Below, in pieces: positions 38,771 to 47,163 of a stretch of 64,000 nucleotides of DNA. The stretch's first letter is position 1. Each line of letters starts with the position of its first letter. The position numbers were made by a program, and so were the translations under genes. The notes under the pieces are model-generated. The model was not told the origin of the DNA, made no database searches, and was given only the letters and a program-made list of their open reading frames with translations. Origin of the DNA: Pseudomonadota bacterium (GTDB lineage Bacteria > Pseudomonadota > Alphaproteobacteria > Rhizobiales > Methylopilaceae). Location of the stretch: assembly GCA_023388965.1 (NCBI GenBank), contig JAEWFF010000014.1, positions 62,001 through 126,000 of the forward strand, in the 5' to 3' direction.

Positions 38771-40000
38771 TTACTCCGCAGCTACCGAGATACGGCCGAG
38801 CTGCAGCGCGCTCCACACTTCTTCGAGCGCGTCCGCCAGTTCGCCGATCAGTTCATCTGAATGGAACGGCGTCGGCGTGAAGCGCAGGCGCTCGGTGCCG
38901 CGCGGCACGGTCGGGAAATTGATCGGCTGCACATAGATGCCGTGCTTTTCGAGAAGGCGGTCCGAGGCGGCCTTGGCCAGAGCCGGATCGCCTACGAGAA
39001 CCGGCACGATATGCGTGTCGCCGGGCAGGACGGGCAGCCCGCGCGCCAGCAGAGCGCGCTTCGTGGCCGCGGCCTGACGCTGCTGGCCGTCCCGCTCCTC
39101 GCTGGAATGGCGAAGATGGCGCACCGAAGCGCAGGCGGCCGCCGCGACGGCCGGCGGCAGCGTCGAGGTGAAGATGAAGCCCGGCGCGTAGGAGCGCACG
39201 GTATCGACGATCATGCTGGACGCGGCGATGTAGCCGCCGACGACGCCGAAGCCCTTGGCCAGGGTGCCCTCGATGATGTCCACGCGGTCCATCACGCCCT
39301 CGCGCTCGGCAACGCCGGCGCCGTGGGGGCCGTACATGCCGACGGCGTGAACCTCGTCGAGATAGGTCATCGCGCCATAGCGCTCTGCCAGATCGCAGAT
39401 CGCCGCAATCGGCGCGACATCGCCGTCCATCGAATAGATGCTTTCGAACACGATCAGCTTCGGCCGATCGCGGCCGGCGGCACGCAGCAATTCCTCGAGA
39501 TGGGCGATATCGTTGTGCCGGAAGATTTGCTTCTCGCACCGCGAATTGCGGATGCCGGCGATCATCGAGGCGTGGTTGAGTTCGTCCGAGAGGATCAGGC
39601 AGTCCGGCATCGTGCAGGCGATGGTCGAGATCGCCGCCTCATTGGCCACGAAGCCCGAGGTGAAGACGAGAGCCGATTCCTTGCCGTGCAGCCCGGCAAG
39701 CTCCTGTTCCAGGATGACGATGGGGTGGTGATTGCCCGAAATGTTCCGTGTGCCGCCCGCGCCGGCACCCGTCTTGAGCGCCGTTTCGGCCATTGCCGAG
39801 GTTACGTCCGGATGTTGCCCCATTCCGAGATAATCGTTGGAGCACCAGACCACGACCTCGCGCTCGCCCTCGGGCGAGTGCCACAAAGCGCGCGGAAAAC
39901 GGCCTGCAACCCGTTCCAGATCGGCGAAAACGCGATAGCGCCGCTCCGCGTGCAGTCTCTCGACCGCGTCACGAAAAAAGGTGTCATAGGCTGGTTTCAT
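38771..40000 (-). CDS. hemA: 5-aminolevulinate synthase
   Basis: A 409-residue PLP enzyme that condenses glycine and succinyl-CoA to 5-aminolevulinate, the first step of tetrapyrrole synthesis by the C4 route. The PLP lysine is K249 in EGTLAKGFGVVGGY; YRVFADLERVAGRFP, CSNDYLGMGQHP, GTRNISGNHH and YLDEVHAVGMYGPHGAGVAE are diagnostic. ATG 40000 is used because homologues start near this point; ATG 40021 is in frame. The gene stands alone, divergent from the sugar operon, with a 180-base gap between them. Confidence 0.95.
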   Translation of the reverse strand: MKPAYDTFFRDAVERLHAERRYRVFADLERVAGRFPRALWHSPEGEREVVVWCSNDYLGMGQHPDVTSAMAETALKTGAGAGGTRNISGNHHPIVILEQELAGLHGKESALVFTSGFVANEAAISTIACTMPDCLILSDELNHASMIAGIRNSRCEKQIFRHNDIAHLEELLRAAGRDRPKLIVFESIYSMDGDVAPIAAICDLAERYGAMTYLDEVHAVGMYGPHGAGVAEREGVMDRVDIIEGTLAKGFGVVGGYIAASSMIVDTVRSYAPGFIFTSTLPPAVAAAACASVRHLRHSSEERDGQQRQAAATKRALLARGLPVLPGDTHIVPVLVGDPALAKAASDRLLEKHGIYVQPINFPTVPRGTERLRFTPTPFHSDELIGELADALEEVWSALQLGRISVAAE

Positions 40001-40179
40001 CAGGGAAGATCGCTCGACCATGGAATTAGTCTAGCCTGTATCTGCCGCCTTGTCGCTTGATCAAGCGCAATTCGCGACCAACTGCCGCGCAAATTCCCCC
40101 CGCGGAATTGTGCGCCAGGCGGGCGAGGGTTGTGCGGCCGCAAGCAATGCGGCAGAGCTTGCCGCCGAGAGGGAAATCC

Positions 40180-41595
40180 ATGGGGCCCGAGGGCATCGTT
40201 CCGATTGTGTTGTGCGGCGGCGCCGGGACGCGGCTCTGGCCGGCTTCGCGGGAAAGCCGCCCCAAGCAGTTCCTGCCTCTTCTGGGGGCGCGATCCTCTT
40301 TTCAGGAAACGGTTTTAGCCGTTTCGGACCCCGCTCTGTTCGGGCGGCCCATCGTCATCGCCAATGCCGAGCACCGCTTTCTGATCGCCGACCAGCTCGC
40401 CGAGATCGGCGCCGAGGCCGACATCGTTCTGGAGCCCGCGCGCCGCGATTCGGGGCCCGCGACGCTTGCCGCCTCCCTGATCGCGCAAAGGCGCGATCCG
40501 GACGCCGTGGTCCTCACTCTGGCGGCCGATCATCTGGTCCGAAAGCCCGAGGCGTTCCGCAATGCCTGTGTCGCGGCGCTGCCGGCGGCGCGCGATGGCG
40601 CCATCCTCGTATTCGGCGTGACGCCCGAGGCGCCCTCGACCGCCTACGGCTATATCCGGCCCGGCGAGCCCTCCGGCCATGAGGGCGTCCGCAAGGTCGA
40701 TGCCTTTGTCGAAAAGCCGGATGCGGCGACAGCTTCGCGCTACGTGGCGGACGGCTATCTGTGGAACGCCGGCAATTTCCTGTTCGCGGCCCGCACGCTC
40801 GCGGAGGATTATGCGCGTTTCGAGCCCGGGAGCGCCGAGGCGGTCGCCCGCGCCGTGGCCGGGGCCGTGGAGGATATGGGTTTCCTGCGGCTCGACCCCG
40901 AGGCCTTCAACGCCGCCGTGCCGAAAAGCGTGGATTATGCCGTGATGGAACGCACGTCGCGTGCCGCAGTGGTGCCGGTCGATCACGGCTGGTCCGATCT
41001 CGGCACCTGGGACACGGTGTGGAAAGTCAGCGAGAAGGACGCAAACGGCAATGCCGTGCGCGGGCCGGTCGAACTTCTCGCCAGCGAGAACTGCATGGCG
41101 ATGTCCGATCGCCTGCTGGTGACGGTTTCCGGGCTGAAGGATGTCGTCGTGGTGGCGGACGACGATGCGGTCCTCGTTGCACGCCGCGACGATGCGGACG
41201 GCATCCGCAACCTCGTCGGCCATCTGCGCGAAAAGGGCCGTCCGCAGGCCGACAATCATGCGCGCGGCTTCCGGCCGTGGGGCTTTTATCAATCGCTCGA
41301 TTCCGGAAGCCGGTTCCAGGTCAAGCGCATCGTCGTGAAGCCGGGCGCGCGCCTGTCGTTACAGCGCCACGCACACCGTGCCGAGCACTGGGTCGTCGTG
41401 CGCGGATTGGCCGAAGTGACGGTGGGTGAGGAAACGAAGATCCTGCACGAGAATGAATCGACCTACATCCCCCAGGGTGCGATCCACCGCCTGTGCAATC
41501 CCGGCACGATCGAGCTTGAAGTCATCGAAGTGCAGACCGGCTCCTATTTCGGCGAAGACGACATAGAGCGGTTTGAAGACGTCTACGGACGGTAA
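40180..41595 (+). CDS. manC: mannose-1-phosphate guanylyltransferase / mannose-6-phosphate isomerase
   Basis: A 471-residue bifunctional enzyme. The N-terminal nucleotidyltransferase domain begins PIVLCGGAGTRLWPASRESR with the FVEKP motif near residue 182 (KVDAFVEKPDAATAS); the C-terminal cupin, starting near 360 (RPWGFYQSLDSGSRFQVKRI), carries the metal-binding SLQRHAHRAEHWVVVRG. It makes GDP-mannose and supplies the gmd and fcl enzymes encoded next. ATG 40180 has GAGAGGGA upstream; the longer upstream frame is not used. Confidence 0.95.
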   Translation: MGPEGIVPIVLCGGAGTRLWPASRESRPKQFLPLLGARSSFQETVLAVSDPALFGRPIVIANAEHRFLIADQLAEIGAEADIVLEPARRDSGPATLAASLIAQRRDPDAVVLTLAADHLVRKPEAFRNACVAALPAARDGAILVFGVTPEAPSTAYGYIRPGEPSGHEGVRKVDAFVEKPDAATASRYVADGYLWNAGNFLFAARTLAEDYARFEPGSAEAVARAVAGAVEDMGFLRLDPEAFNAAVPKSVDYAVMERTSRAAVVPVDHGWSDLGTWDTVWKVSEKDANGNAVRGPVELLASENCMAMSDRLLVTVSGLKDVVVVADDDAVLVARRDDADGIRNLVGHLREKGRPQADNHARGFRPWGFYQSLDSGSRFQVKRIVVKPGARLSLQRHAHRAEHWVVVRGLAEVTVGEETKILHENESTYIPQGAIHRLCNPGTIELEVIEVQTGSYFGEDDIERFEDVYGR

Positions 41596-41616
41596 TATTC
41601 TGGAGTTGTGAAGACG

Positions 41617-42663
41617 ATGGGCGGTCGAGAAAAAGTTGCTCTCGTGACGGGCATTACGGGGCAGGATGGCGCCTATCTGGCGGAATTCCTGCTCGGCAAG
41701 GGATATCGCGTCCACGGCATCAAGCGGCGCTCGTCCTCGTTCAATACGGGGCGCATCGAACACCTCTACGAGGATCCTCATGTCGCCGATCCGCGCCTGA
41801 TCCTGCATTTCGGCGACATGACGGATGCGACGAACCTGATCCGGATCGTGCAGGAAACCCAGCCCGACGAAATCTACAATCTTGCGGCGCAATCGCACGT
41901 ACAGGTGAGTTTCGAAACGGCGGAATATACCGCCAACGCCGACGCTATGGGAACGCTGCGCCTTCTGGAGGCCATCCGGCTTCTCAACCTGACCGGCAAG
42001 ACCCGCTTCTATCAGGCGTCCACCTCGGAGCTGTATGGAAAAGTCCAGGAAGTGCCGCAGCGCGAGACGACGCCCTTCTATCCGCGAAGCCCCTACGCGG
42101 CGGCGAAACTGTATGCCTACTGGATCACGGTGAACTACCGCGAGGCGTATGGCATGCACGCCTCCAACGGCATCCTGTTCAACCATGAAAGCCCGCTGCG
42201 CGGCGAAACCTTCGTGACGCGCAAGATCACGCGCGCGGTCGCCGCGATCCACAAGGGCGATCCGATGCCGCTTTATCTCGGCAATCTCGATGCCGAGCGC
42301 GACTGGGGCCATGCGAAGGATTTCGTCGAGGGCATGTGGCTGATGATGCAGCAGGAGCGGCCGGACGATTACGTGCTCGCGACCGGCGAGGTGCATTCGG
42401 TGCGCGAATTCACCGAGGCCGCATTCCGGGAGGCCGGCACCGCGCTCGAATGGCGCGGGCAGGGCCTGGAGGAAGAGGGCGTCTGTACCAATACGGGGCG
42501 CGTCCTCGTCAAGGTCGATCCGCGCTATTTCCGGCCGACGGAAGTGGACCGCCTGCAGGGCGATTCATCCAAGGCGCGCCGCGTGCTCGGCTGGCAGCAC
42601 AAGGTCGCGTTCGGCGAACTCGTCGCCGAAATGGTGCGCGAGGATATAAAGGCGCTCGGATGA
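41617..42663 (+). CDS. gmd: GDP-mannose 4,6-dehydratase
   Basis: A 348-residue short-chain dehydrogenase that converts GDP-mannose to GDP-4-keto-6-deoxymannose with bound NADP. The cofactor motif is GITGQDGAYLAEFLLGKGY; the active site is STSELYGKVQEVPQRETTPF and the YxxxK pair in SPYAAAKLYA. ATG 41617 is used; a GTG 9 bases earlier is an alternative, with GGAG located 2 bases before it. Its stop overlaps the fcl start in ATGA. Confidence 0.95.
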   Translation: MGGREKVALVTGITGQDGAYLAEFLLGKGYRVHGIKRRSSSFNTGRIEHLYEDPHVADPRLILHFGDMTDATNLIRIVQETQPDEIYNLAAQSHVQVSFETAEYTANADAMGTLRLLEAIRLLNLTGKTRFYQASTSELYGKVQEVPQRETTPFYPRSPYAAAKLYAYWITVNYREAYGMHASNGILFNHESPLRGETFVTRKITRAVAAIHKGDPMPLYLGNLDAERDWGHAKDFVEGMWLMMQQERPDDYVLATGEVHSVREFTEAAFREAGTALEWRGQGLEEEGVCTNTGRVLVKVDPRYFRPTEVDRLQGDSSKARRVLGWQHKVAFGELVAEMVREDIKALG

Positions 42664-43607
42664 CGACGTCCCTTGCCGGAAAGAAGGTCTGGGTCGCCGG
42701 CCATGGCGGCATGGTGGGCGGCGCGCTCGTGCGGCGGCTCGCTTCGGAAGATTGTAACGTATTGACGGCCTCACGCCGCGATGTCGATCTCGCGCGGCAG
42801 AGCGAAACCGAGGACTGGATCGCCGCCAACCGGCCCGATCTCGTCTTCCTTGCGGCCGCCAAGGTCGGCGGCATTGCCGCCAATAGCAGCCTGCCGGGGC
42901 AGTTCCTTTACGAGAACCTCGCCATCGCCACGAACATCATGGAAGGCGCTCGCAAGACCGGCGTGGAGAAGCTTCTCTTTCTCGGCTCAAGCTGCATCTT
43001 TCCGAAATTCGCGCCGCAGCCGATCACCGAATCCGCGCTTCTGACCGGCCCGCTCGAGCCGACGAACGAATGGTATGCAATCGCCAAGATCGCCGGGTTG
43101 AAACTGGCGCAGGCCTATCGGCGTCAATATGGGTGCGATTTCATTTCGGTTCAGCCGACCAATCTGTACGGACCCGGCGATAATTTTCACCCCGAGAACA
43201 GCCACGTGCCGGCGGCGCTGTTGCAGCGCTTCCACGAGGCAAAGGTCTCGGGTGCGCCTGAGGTCACGGTCTGGGGTACGGGCACGCCGCTGCGCGAGTT
43301 TCTGTATGTCGACGATCTTGCCGATGCCTGCGTGTTCCTGATGCGGACCTATTCCGGCGAAGAGCCCGTCAATATCGGCAGCGGTACGGAAATCGCGATT
43401 GCCGATTTCGCTCGACTCATTGCACGGACAATCGGTTATGAAGGCGAGATCGTTTTCGACACGTCGCGTCCGGACGGCACGCCGCGCAAGGCGCTCGACC
43501 TTACAAAGCTGCACGGCCTCGGCTGGCAGGCCCGAACCCCGCTCGATGACGGGCTGGAGGCCTATTACGACTATTTCCTGAAAGCCGTGAATCTCCGCCG
43601 GGCGTGA
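42660..43607 (+). CDS. fcl: GDP-L-fucose synthase
   Basis: A 315-residue epimerase-reductase that converts the gmd product to GDP-L-fucose with NADPH. The Rossmann start is VWVAGHGGMVGGALVRRL; KVGGIAANS, FLGSSCIFPKFAPQPI and the catalytic WYAIAKIAG are diagnostic. The translation start overlaps gmd by four bases. Together with manC and gmd it gives a complete route from mannose 6-phosphate to GDP-L-fucose. No fucosyltransferase is adjacent. Confidence 0.95.
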   Translation: MTTSLAGKKVWVAGHGGMVGGALVRRLASEDCNVLTASRRDVDLARQSETEDWIAANRPDLVFLAAAKVGGIAANSSLPGQFLYENLAIATNIMEGARKTGVEKLLFLGSSCIFPKFAPQPITESALLTGPLEPTNEWYAIAKIAGLKLAQAYRRQYGCDFISVQPTNLYGPGDNFHPENSHVPAALLQRFHEAKVSGAPEVTVWGTGTPLREFLYVDDLADACVFLMRTYSGEEPVNIGSGTEIAIADFARLIARTIGYEGEIVFDTSRPDGTPRKALDLTKLHGLGWQARTPLDDGLEAYYDYFLKAVNLRRA

Positions 43608-43680
43608 ACCGGGCCGAAACCGTCTCATAACAGGCTTGACTGTAATGGCGGATGATGGCGCTCTTCCGTCGGGAGGACGA

Positions 43681-44334
43681 ATGGTTTTACGGGTATTGGG
43701 CGACAGCCATTCGCTCTGGAGTTACGCGGGCATCGAAGAGGCGCGCATTTACTGGCGCGGCCCCAGAACCATGCACCGTGCCGCCCGCGACGGCATCGAA
43801 TCTCTTGTTCCGTGGTGGTTGCGGTTCAAGGCGGACGATTATCTGATCTTGTCCTTTGGCGACATCGACGCCCGCGTTCACATACCTCGCCTTGCAAAGC
43901 TGAATGGACGTACGGAACTGCAGGAGGTCGAGCTTCTGTGCGACCGCTTCCAGACCGCGCTTGATGAATTCCGGTCCCGCTGCCCGGCCACTATTGCGGT
44001 TTCGTGCCTCATTCCCTTCCCGCCGGATTATGACGGAGACCACGGCAAGCAGCGGGAAATACGAAATCGGATGAACGAGCGCCTGTCCTCTCTCGGCGTT
44101 CCGTTCATCGATTATCGCGCGGCCTTCGATGCCGGAGACGGAACGATACGCAAGGATTTATGGGATCAGACCGTGCACATACTTCCTTCCGCGGCCCGGC
44201 CCGTAGCCATCGCGGTAGAACATGCGCTTGGCATAAAGACCACTCCGGCCGAAATCCCGGCCAGGCTCAAGGCGCGGGCAGAGCCACGCCGGATATTCGG
44301 ATACGCCTTTCGATTCCTGAAAATGCAGGGATGA
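43681..44334 (+). CDS. SGNH/GDSL-hydrolase-like protein
   Basis: A 217-residue protein that opens MVLRVLGDSHSLWSYAG, where GDSH is the nucleophile block I of SGNH hydrolases. SFGDIDARVH could be block II or III and DLWDQTVHIL holds a possible Asp-x-x-His catalytic pair. Such small proteins in surface-sugar loci often de-acetylate or modify glycans, but substrate and activity are inferred only from position after fcl. ATG 43681 is chosen because GGAGG is located 5 bases before it; an ATG at 43645 gives 12 more residues. Confidence 0.6.
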   Translation: MVLRVLGDSHSLWSYAGIEEARIYWRGPRTMHRAARDGIESLVPWWLRFKADDYLILSFGDIDARVHIPRLAKLNGRTELQEVELLCDRFQTALDEFRSRCPATIAVSCLIPFPPDYDGDHGKQREIRNRMNERLSSLGVPFIDYRAAFDAGDGTIRKDLWDQTVHILPSAARPVAIAVEHALGIKTTPAEIPARLKARAEPRRIFGYAFRFLKMQG

Positions 44335-44370
44335 ACGGAAATTGGGCGAGCGGTGACAGGCGTCTCACTC

Positions 44371-44637
44371 TCACTCGGGTTCGGATAGGGCGGCCTCCAC
44401 GCCTGCCAGCCAGCCTTGCTTTGCGCGGCCCTCATCGCCCTCATATCCGGGGGAGCCAGCGATAGCCGCAATGACAGCGACTGTCGGCTCCCGCATGGCC
44501 GCGATAGCCGTCCGGGAGAATGCGAGCCAGATTTCGCGGTGATCTTCGGGGAGGTTCTCCCACTTCCAGACATTTCCTCCGATGTCCGGCTGTTCGGCCA
44601 GGGCCTTCGCTACGCGCTCCACCATGGATTCAGACAT
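44371..44637 (-). CDS. small protein of unknown function (88 residues)
   Basis: A charged protein (MSESMVERVAKALAEQPDIG, LPEDHREIWLAFSRTAIAAM, REPTVAVIAAIAGSPG) whose SRTAIAAMREPT block resembles short proteins often seen in phage-related or accessory DNA. AAGGAG lies 7 bases before ATG 44637, with an adjacent ATG at 44640. The frame extends upstream over tRNA-Thr but that part is not coding. It lies tail-to-tail with the SGNH-like gene. Confidence 0.55.
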   Translation of the reverse strand: MSESMVERVAKALAEQPDIGGNVWKWENLPEDHREIWLAFSRTAIAAMREPTVAVIAAIAGSPGYEGDEGRAKQGWLAGVEAALSEPE

Positions 44638-44784
44638 CATGGCGCTCCTTTTTGTTCGAACGGACCACGGGAGAAGTCCCCGGATTTTCCCCGTTCGATG
44701 GCGTGAATGACGGTTTGTTCTTCGGCGTTCTGCCGAACGGTGACGAACCGGCAGTCTAAGGCGCTTCGATTTATAAGGAAAAGC

Positions 44785-44859
<75 letters not shown>

Positions 44860-44968
44860 GAGATGCGGGGGCGCTGAGGCCCCGAACGCGGCGGGAGTAG
44901 TGCCATAGAGGCATTCGCGGCGCAACTGCGCTTGCAGCCTGTCCGCCATTGCGTATTTCATGGGCCTC

Positions 44969-45133
44969 ATGACGAGCCCTCGCCCCCCTGAAATCCTGGC
45001 CCAGGAGGCCGCGCGAAAGAAGCGCCTGGCCGAGGCCCTGCGCGAAAACCTCAAGCGCCGTAAGGCGCAGGCGCGCGGGCGGCGGGCCGGCGAGGCGTCC
45101 CCGGCCGCTCCCGGCGCGCCCGAACGAGATTAG
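44969..45133 (+). CDS. small basic protein upstream of murA
   Basis: A 54-residue protein, MTSPRPPEILAQEAARKKRL followed by AEALRENLKRRKAQARGRRA and an Ala/Pro-rich end. A short basic helical protein of this form often precedes murA in Rhizobiales. An ATG 9 bases upstream at 44960 is also in frame. Function unknown. It is followed by 117 bases with no other feature up to murA. Confidence 0.6.
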   Translation: MTSPRPPEILAQEAARKKRLAEALRENLKRRKAQARGRRAGEASPAAPGAPERD

Positions 45134-45250
45134 GGCATCCGGCAAGCCGCCTATGGCGCCGCCGCATTCCGGGCCGCTTGTCTCCGGCTTCCCTGTGGAT
45201 TAGACCCTGCCGACCCCATTTCCGCCGCCGATCTTGGAGCATTCTCGCGC

Positions 45251-46540
45251 ATGGACCGTATTCGTATTCAGGGCGGCGGCCCCCTCGAAGGCATTATCCC
45301 GATCTCGGGCGCGAAAAACGCGGCGCTGCCGCTGATGATCGCAAGCCTGCTGACCGAAGACACGATCACGCTGGAAAACGTGCCGCGCCTCGCGGACGTG
45401 ATCCAGCTCAAGCGTATCCTGTCGAACCATGGCGTCGATATCGCCGTGCGCGGCCGCCGCCATGGCGAGACCGAGGAAGACGGTGAGACGCTGACGATCA
45501 GCGCCAAGACCATCGTCGATACCACCGCGCCCTACGATCTCGTCTCCACCATGCGGGCGAGCTTCTGGGTCGTAGCCCCGCTCGTCGCGCGCATGGGTCA
45601 TGCCAAGGTCTCGCTGCCGGGCGGCTGCGCCATCGGCACCCGGCCGGTCGATTTCCTGTTGCAGGCGCTCGAAGCGCTCGGCGCCACTATCGAGATCGAG
45701 GGCGGTTACGTCATCGCCACCGCCCGCCACGGCCTCAAGGGCGCGCATATCAAATTCCCGAAAGTCTCGGTCGGCGCGACGCATACGGCTTTGATGGCGG
45801 CGAGCCTCGCCGAGGGCGAAACCCTGATCGAGAATGCCGCGCGTGAGCCGGAAGTCACCGATCTCGCCGAGCTGCTGATTGCGATGGGCGCGCAGATCGA
45901 GGGTGTCGGCACGTCCTCGATCAGGGTCACGGGCGTTTCCAGCCTTCATGGCGCCACGCATCGCGTGATCCCGGACCGTATCGAGACCGGTACATACGCG
46001 ATTGCGGTCGCCATGACGGGCGGCGATGTCGTTCTTCAGAACACGCGCGCCGATCTGCTGTCCTCCGCGCTCGATACGCTGCGCGCCGCCGGCGCCAAGG
46101 TCGAGGATGTTCCGCACGGCATTCGCATCGCGCGCAACGGCAACGGCATCCTGCCGGTCGAGGTCACGACCGAGCCGTTCCCCGGCTTCCCGACCGATCT
46201 TCAGGCGCAGTTCATGGCGCTGGCGGCGCGCGGGCAGGGCACGTCCAAGATCCGCGAGACGATTTTTGAGAACCGCTTCATGCATGTGCAGGAACTGGCG
46301 CGTCTCGGTGCCCGCGTCCGGCTCGATGGCGATACGGCCTATGTCGACGGCGTCGACCGGCTGAAGGGAGCCCCGGTCATGGCAACCGATCTCCGGGCCT
46401 CGGTCTCGCTGGTCATTGCGGGCCTCGCCGCCGAGGGCGAGACGATCGTCAACCGCATCTACCATCTGGACCGGGGTTTCGAGCGGCTCGAGCACAAGCT
46501 CGGCCGCTGCGGCGCGAAGATCGAGCGCATTTCGGGCTAG
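45251..46540 (+). CDS. murA: UDP-N-acetylglucosamine 1-carboxyvinyltransferase (MurA)
   Basis: A 429-residue EPSP-synthase-fold enzyme that adds enolpyruvate to UDP-GlcNAc, the first committed step of peptidoglycan synthesis. The active-site cysteine is C126 in SLPGGCAIGTRPVD, the fosfomycin target. The SGAKNAALPLM start and RIETGTYAIAVAMTGG, PFPGFPTDLQAQFMALA and KIRETIFENRFMHV are conserved. It heads the conserved murA-DUF2948-hisD-UPF0262-infA block. Confidence 0.97.
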   Translation: MDRIRIQGGGPLEGIIPISGAKNAALPLMIASLLTEDTITLENVPRLADVIQLKRILSNHGVDIAVRGRRHGETEEDGETLTISAKTIVDTTAPYDLVSTMRASFWVVAPLVARMGHAKVSLPGGCAIGTRPVDFLLQALEALGATIEIEGGYVIATARHGLKGAHIKFPKVSVGATHTALMAASLAEGETLIENAAREPEVTDLAELLIAMGAQIEGVGTSSIRVTGVSSLHGATHRVIPDRIETGTYAIAVAMTGGDVVLQNTRADLLSSALDTLRAAGAKVEDVPHGIRIARNGNGILPVEVTTEPFPGFPTDLQAQFMALAARGQGTSKIRETIFENRFMHVQELARLGARVRLDGDTAYVDGVDRLKGAPVMATDLRASVSLVIAGLAAEGETIVNRIYHLDRGFERLEHKLGRCGAKIERISG

Positions 46541-46625
46541 GCGTCGTCCCGGAAACGCGGCAGCGTTATCCGGGACCTTGAGCCGCTGAAGATCCCGGAT
46601 CGGCCTCCGGCCGCCCGGGACGACG
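46541..46625. repeat. palindromic intergenic repeat (CGTCGTCCCGG type)
   Basis: CGTCGTCCCGG at 46542-46552 pairs with CCGGGACGACG at 46615-46625. Inner stems (TATCCGGGA / GATCCCGGATC, and CCGG modules) lie between. The same outer sequence closes the repeat at 62200-62210. No gene is present in the gap from murA to the DUF2948 gene. Confidence 0.72.
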
Positions 46626-46686
46626 TCCTTGCACTCTCTCGCCCGCTTTCCTAAGTCTGGTGCTTCAGAAACAAGCGGCAGAACCC

Positions 46687-47160
46687 ATGTCGTCCGATGC
46701 CCCTTTGAAACTGCTTGCCCGCGACGCCGAGGATTTGTCGGTCCTGTCCGTGCATCTGCAGGATGCGGCGCTCAAGATCGCCGATATCGTCTTTCTGCCG
46801 CGCGAGCATCGTTTCGCCTTCGCCGTCGACCGTTTCGACTGGGAGCGGCGCACGCTCGAAAACAAGAACTGCCGCCGCCGCGCCGCAGTGCATTTCGAGG
46901 GCGTCATCAAGGTGGCGTCCAGGGGCGTGCCGGTCGACGACAAGGCGGCCGAGGTCAATCTGCTCGCGCTTGCTTTCGAGCCCGGCGAGGCGCCCGGCGG
47001 CACCGTCAGCCTTCTGATCGAGGGCGGCGGCATGATCCGGCTCGATGTCGAATGCCTCGAAGCGGCGATGAAGGATCTCGGCCCGACCTGGGACTGCGAT
47101 TGCTGCCCCGAACATCCCGAAGTCGAAACCGAATCCGAAGCCGAAAAAGCGGGCGCCTGA
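46687..47160 (+). CDS. DUF2948 family protein
   Basis: A 157-residue protein with the DUF2948 pattern (LKLLARDAEDLSVLSVHLQD, FLPREHRFAFAVDRFDWE, LNLLALAFEPGEAPGGTVSL, IRLDVECLEAAMKDLGPTWD). Family members sit between murA and hisD in many Rhizobiales; no biochemical role is known. The C-terminal 25 residues are an acidic tail. The hisD gene begins 3 bases after its stop. Confidence 0.88.
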   Translation: MSSDAPLKLLARDAEDLSVLSVHLQDAALKIADIVFLPREHRFAFAVDRFDWERRTLENKNCRRRAAVHFEGVIKVASRGVPVDDKAAEVNLLALAFEPGEAPGGTVSLLIEGGGMIRLDVECLEAAMKDLGPTWDCDCCPEHPEVETESEAEKAGA

Positions 47161-47163
47161 TCC

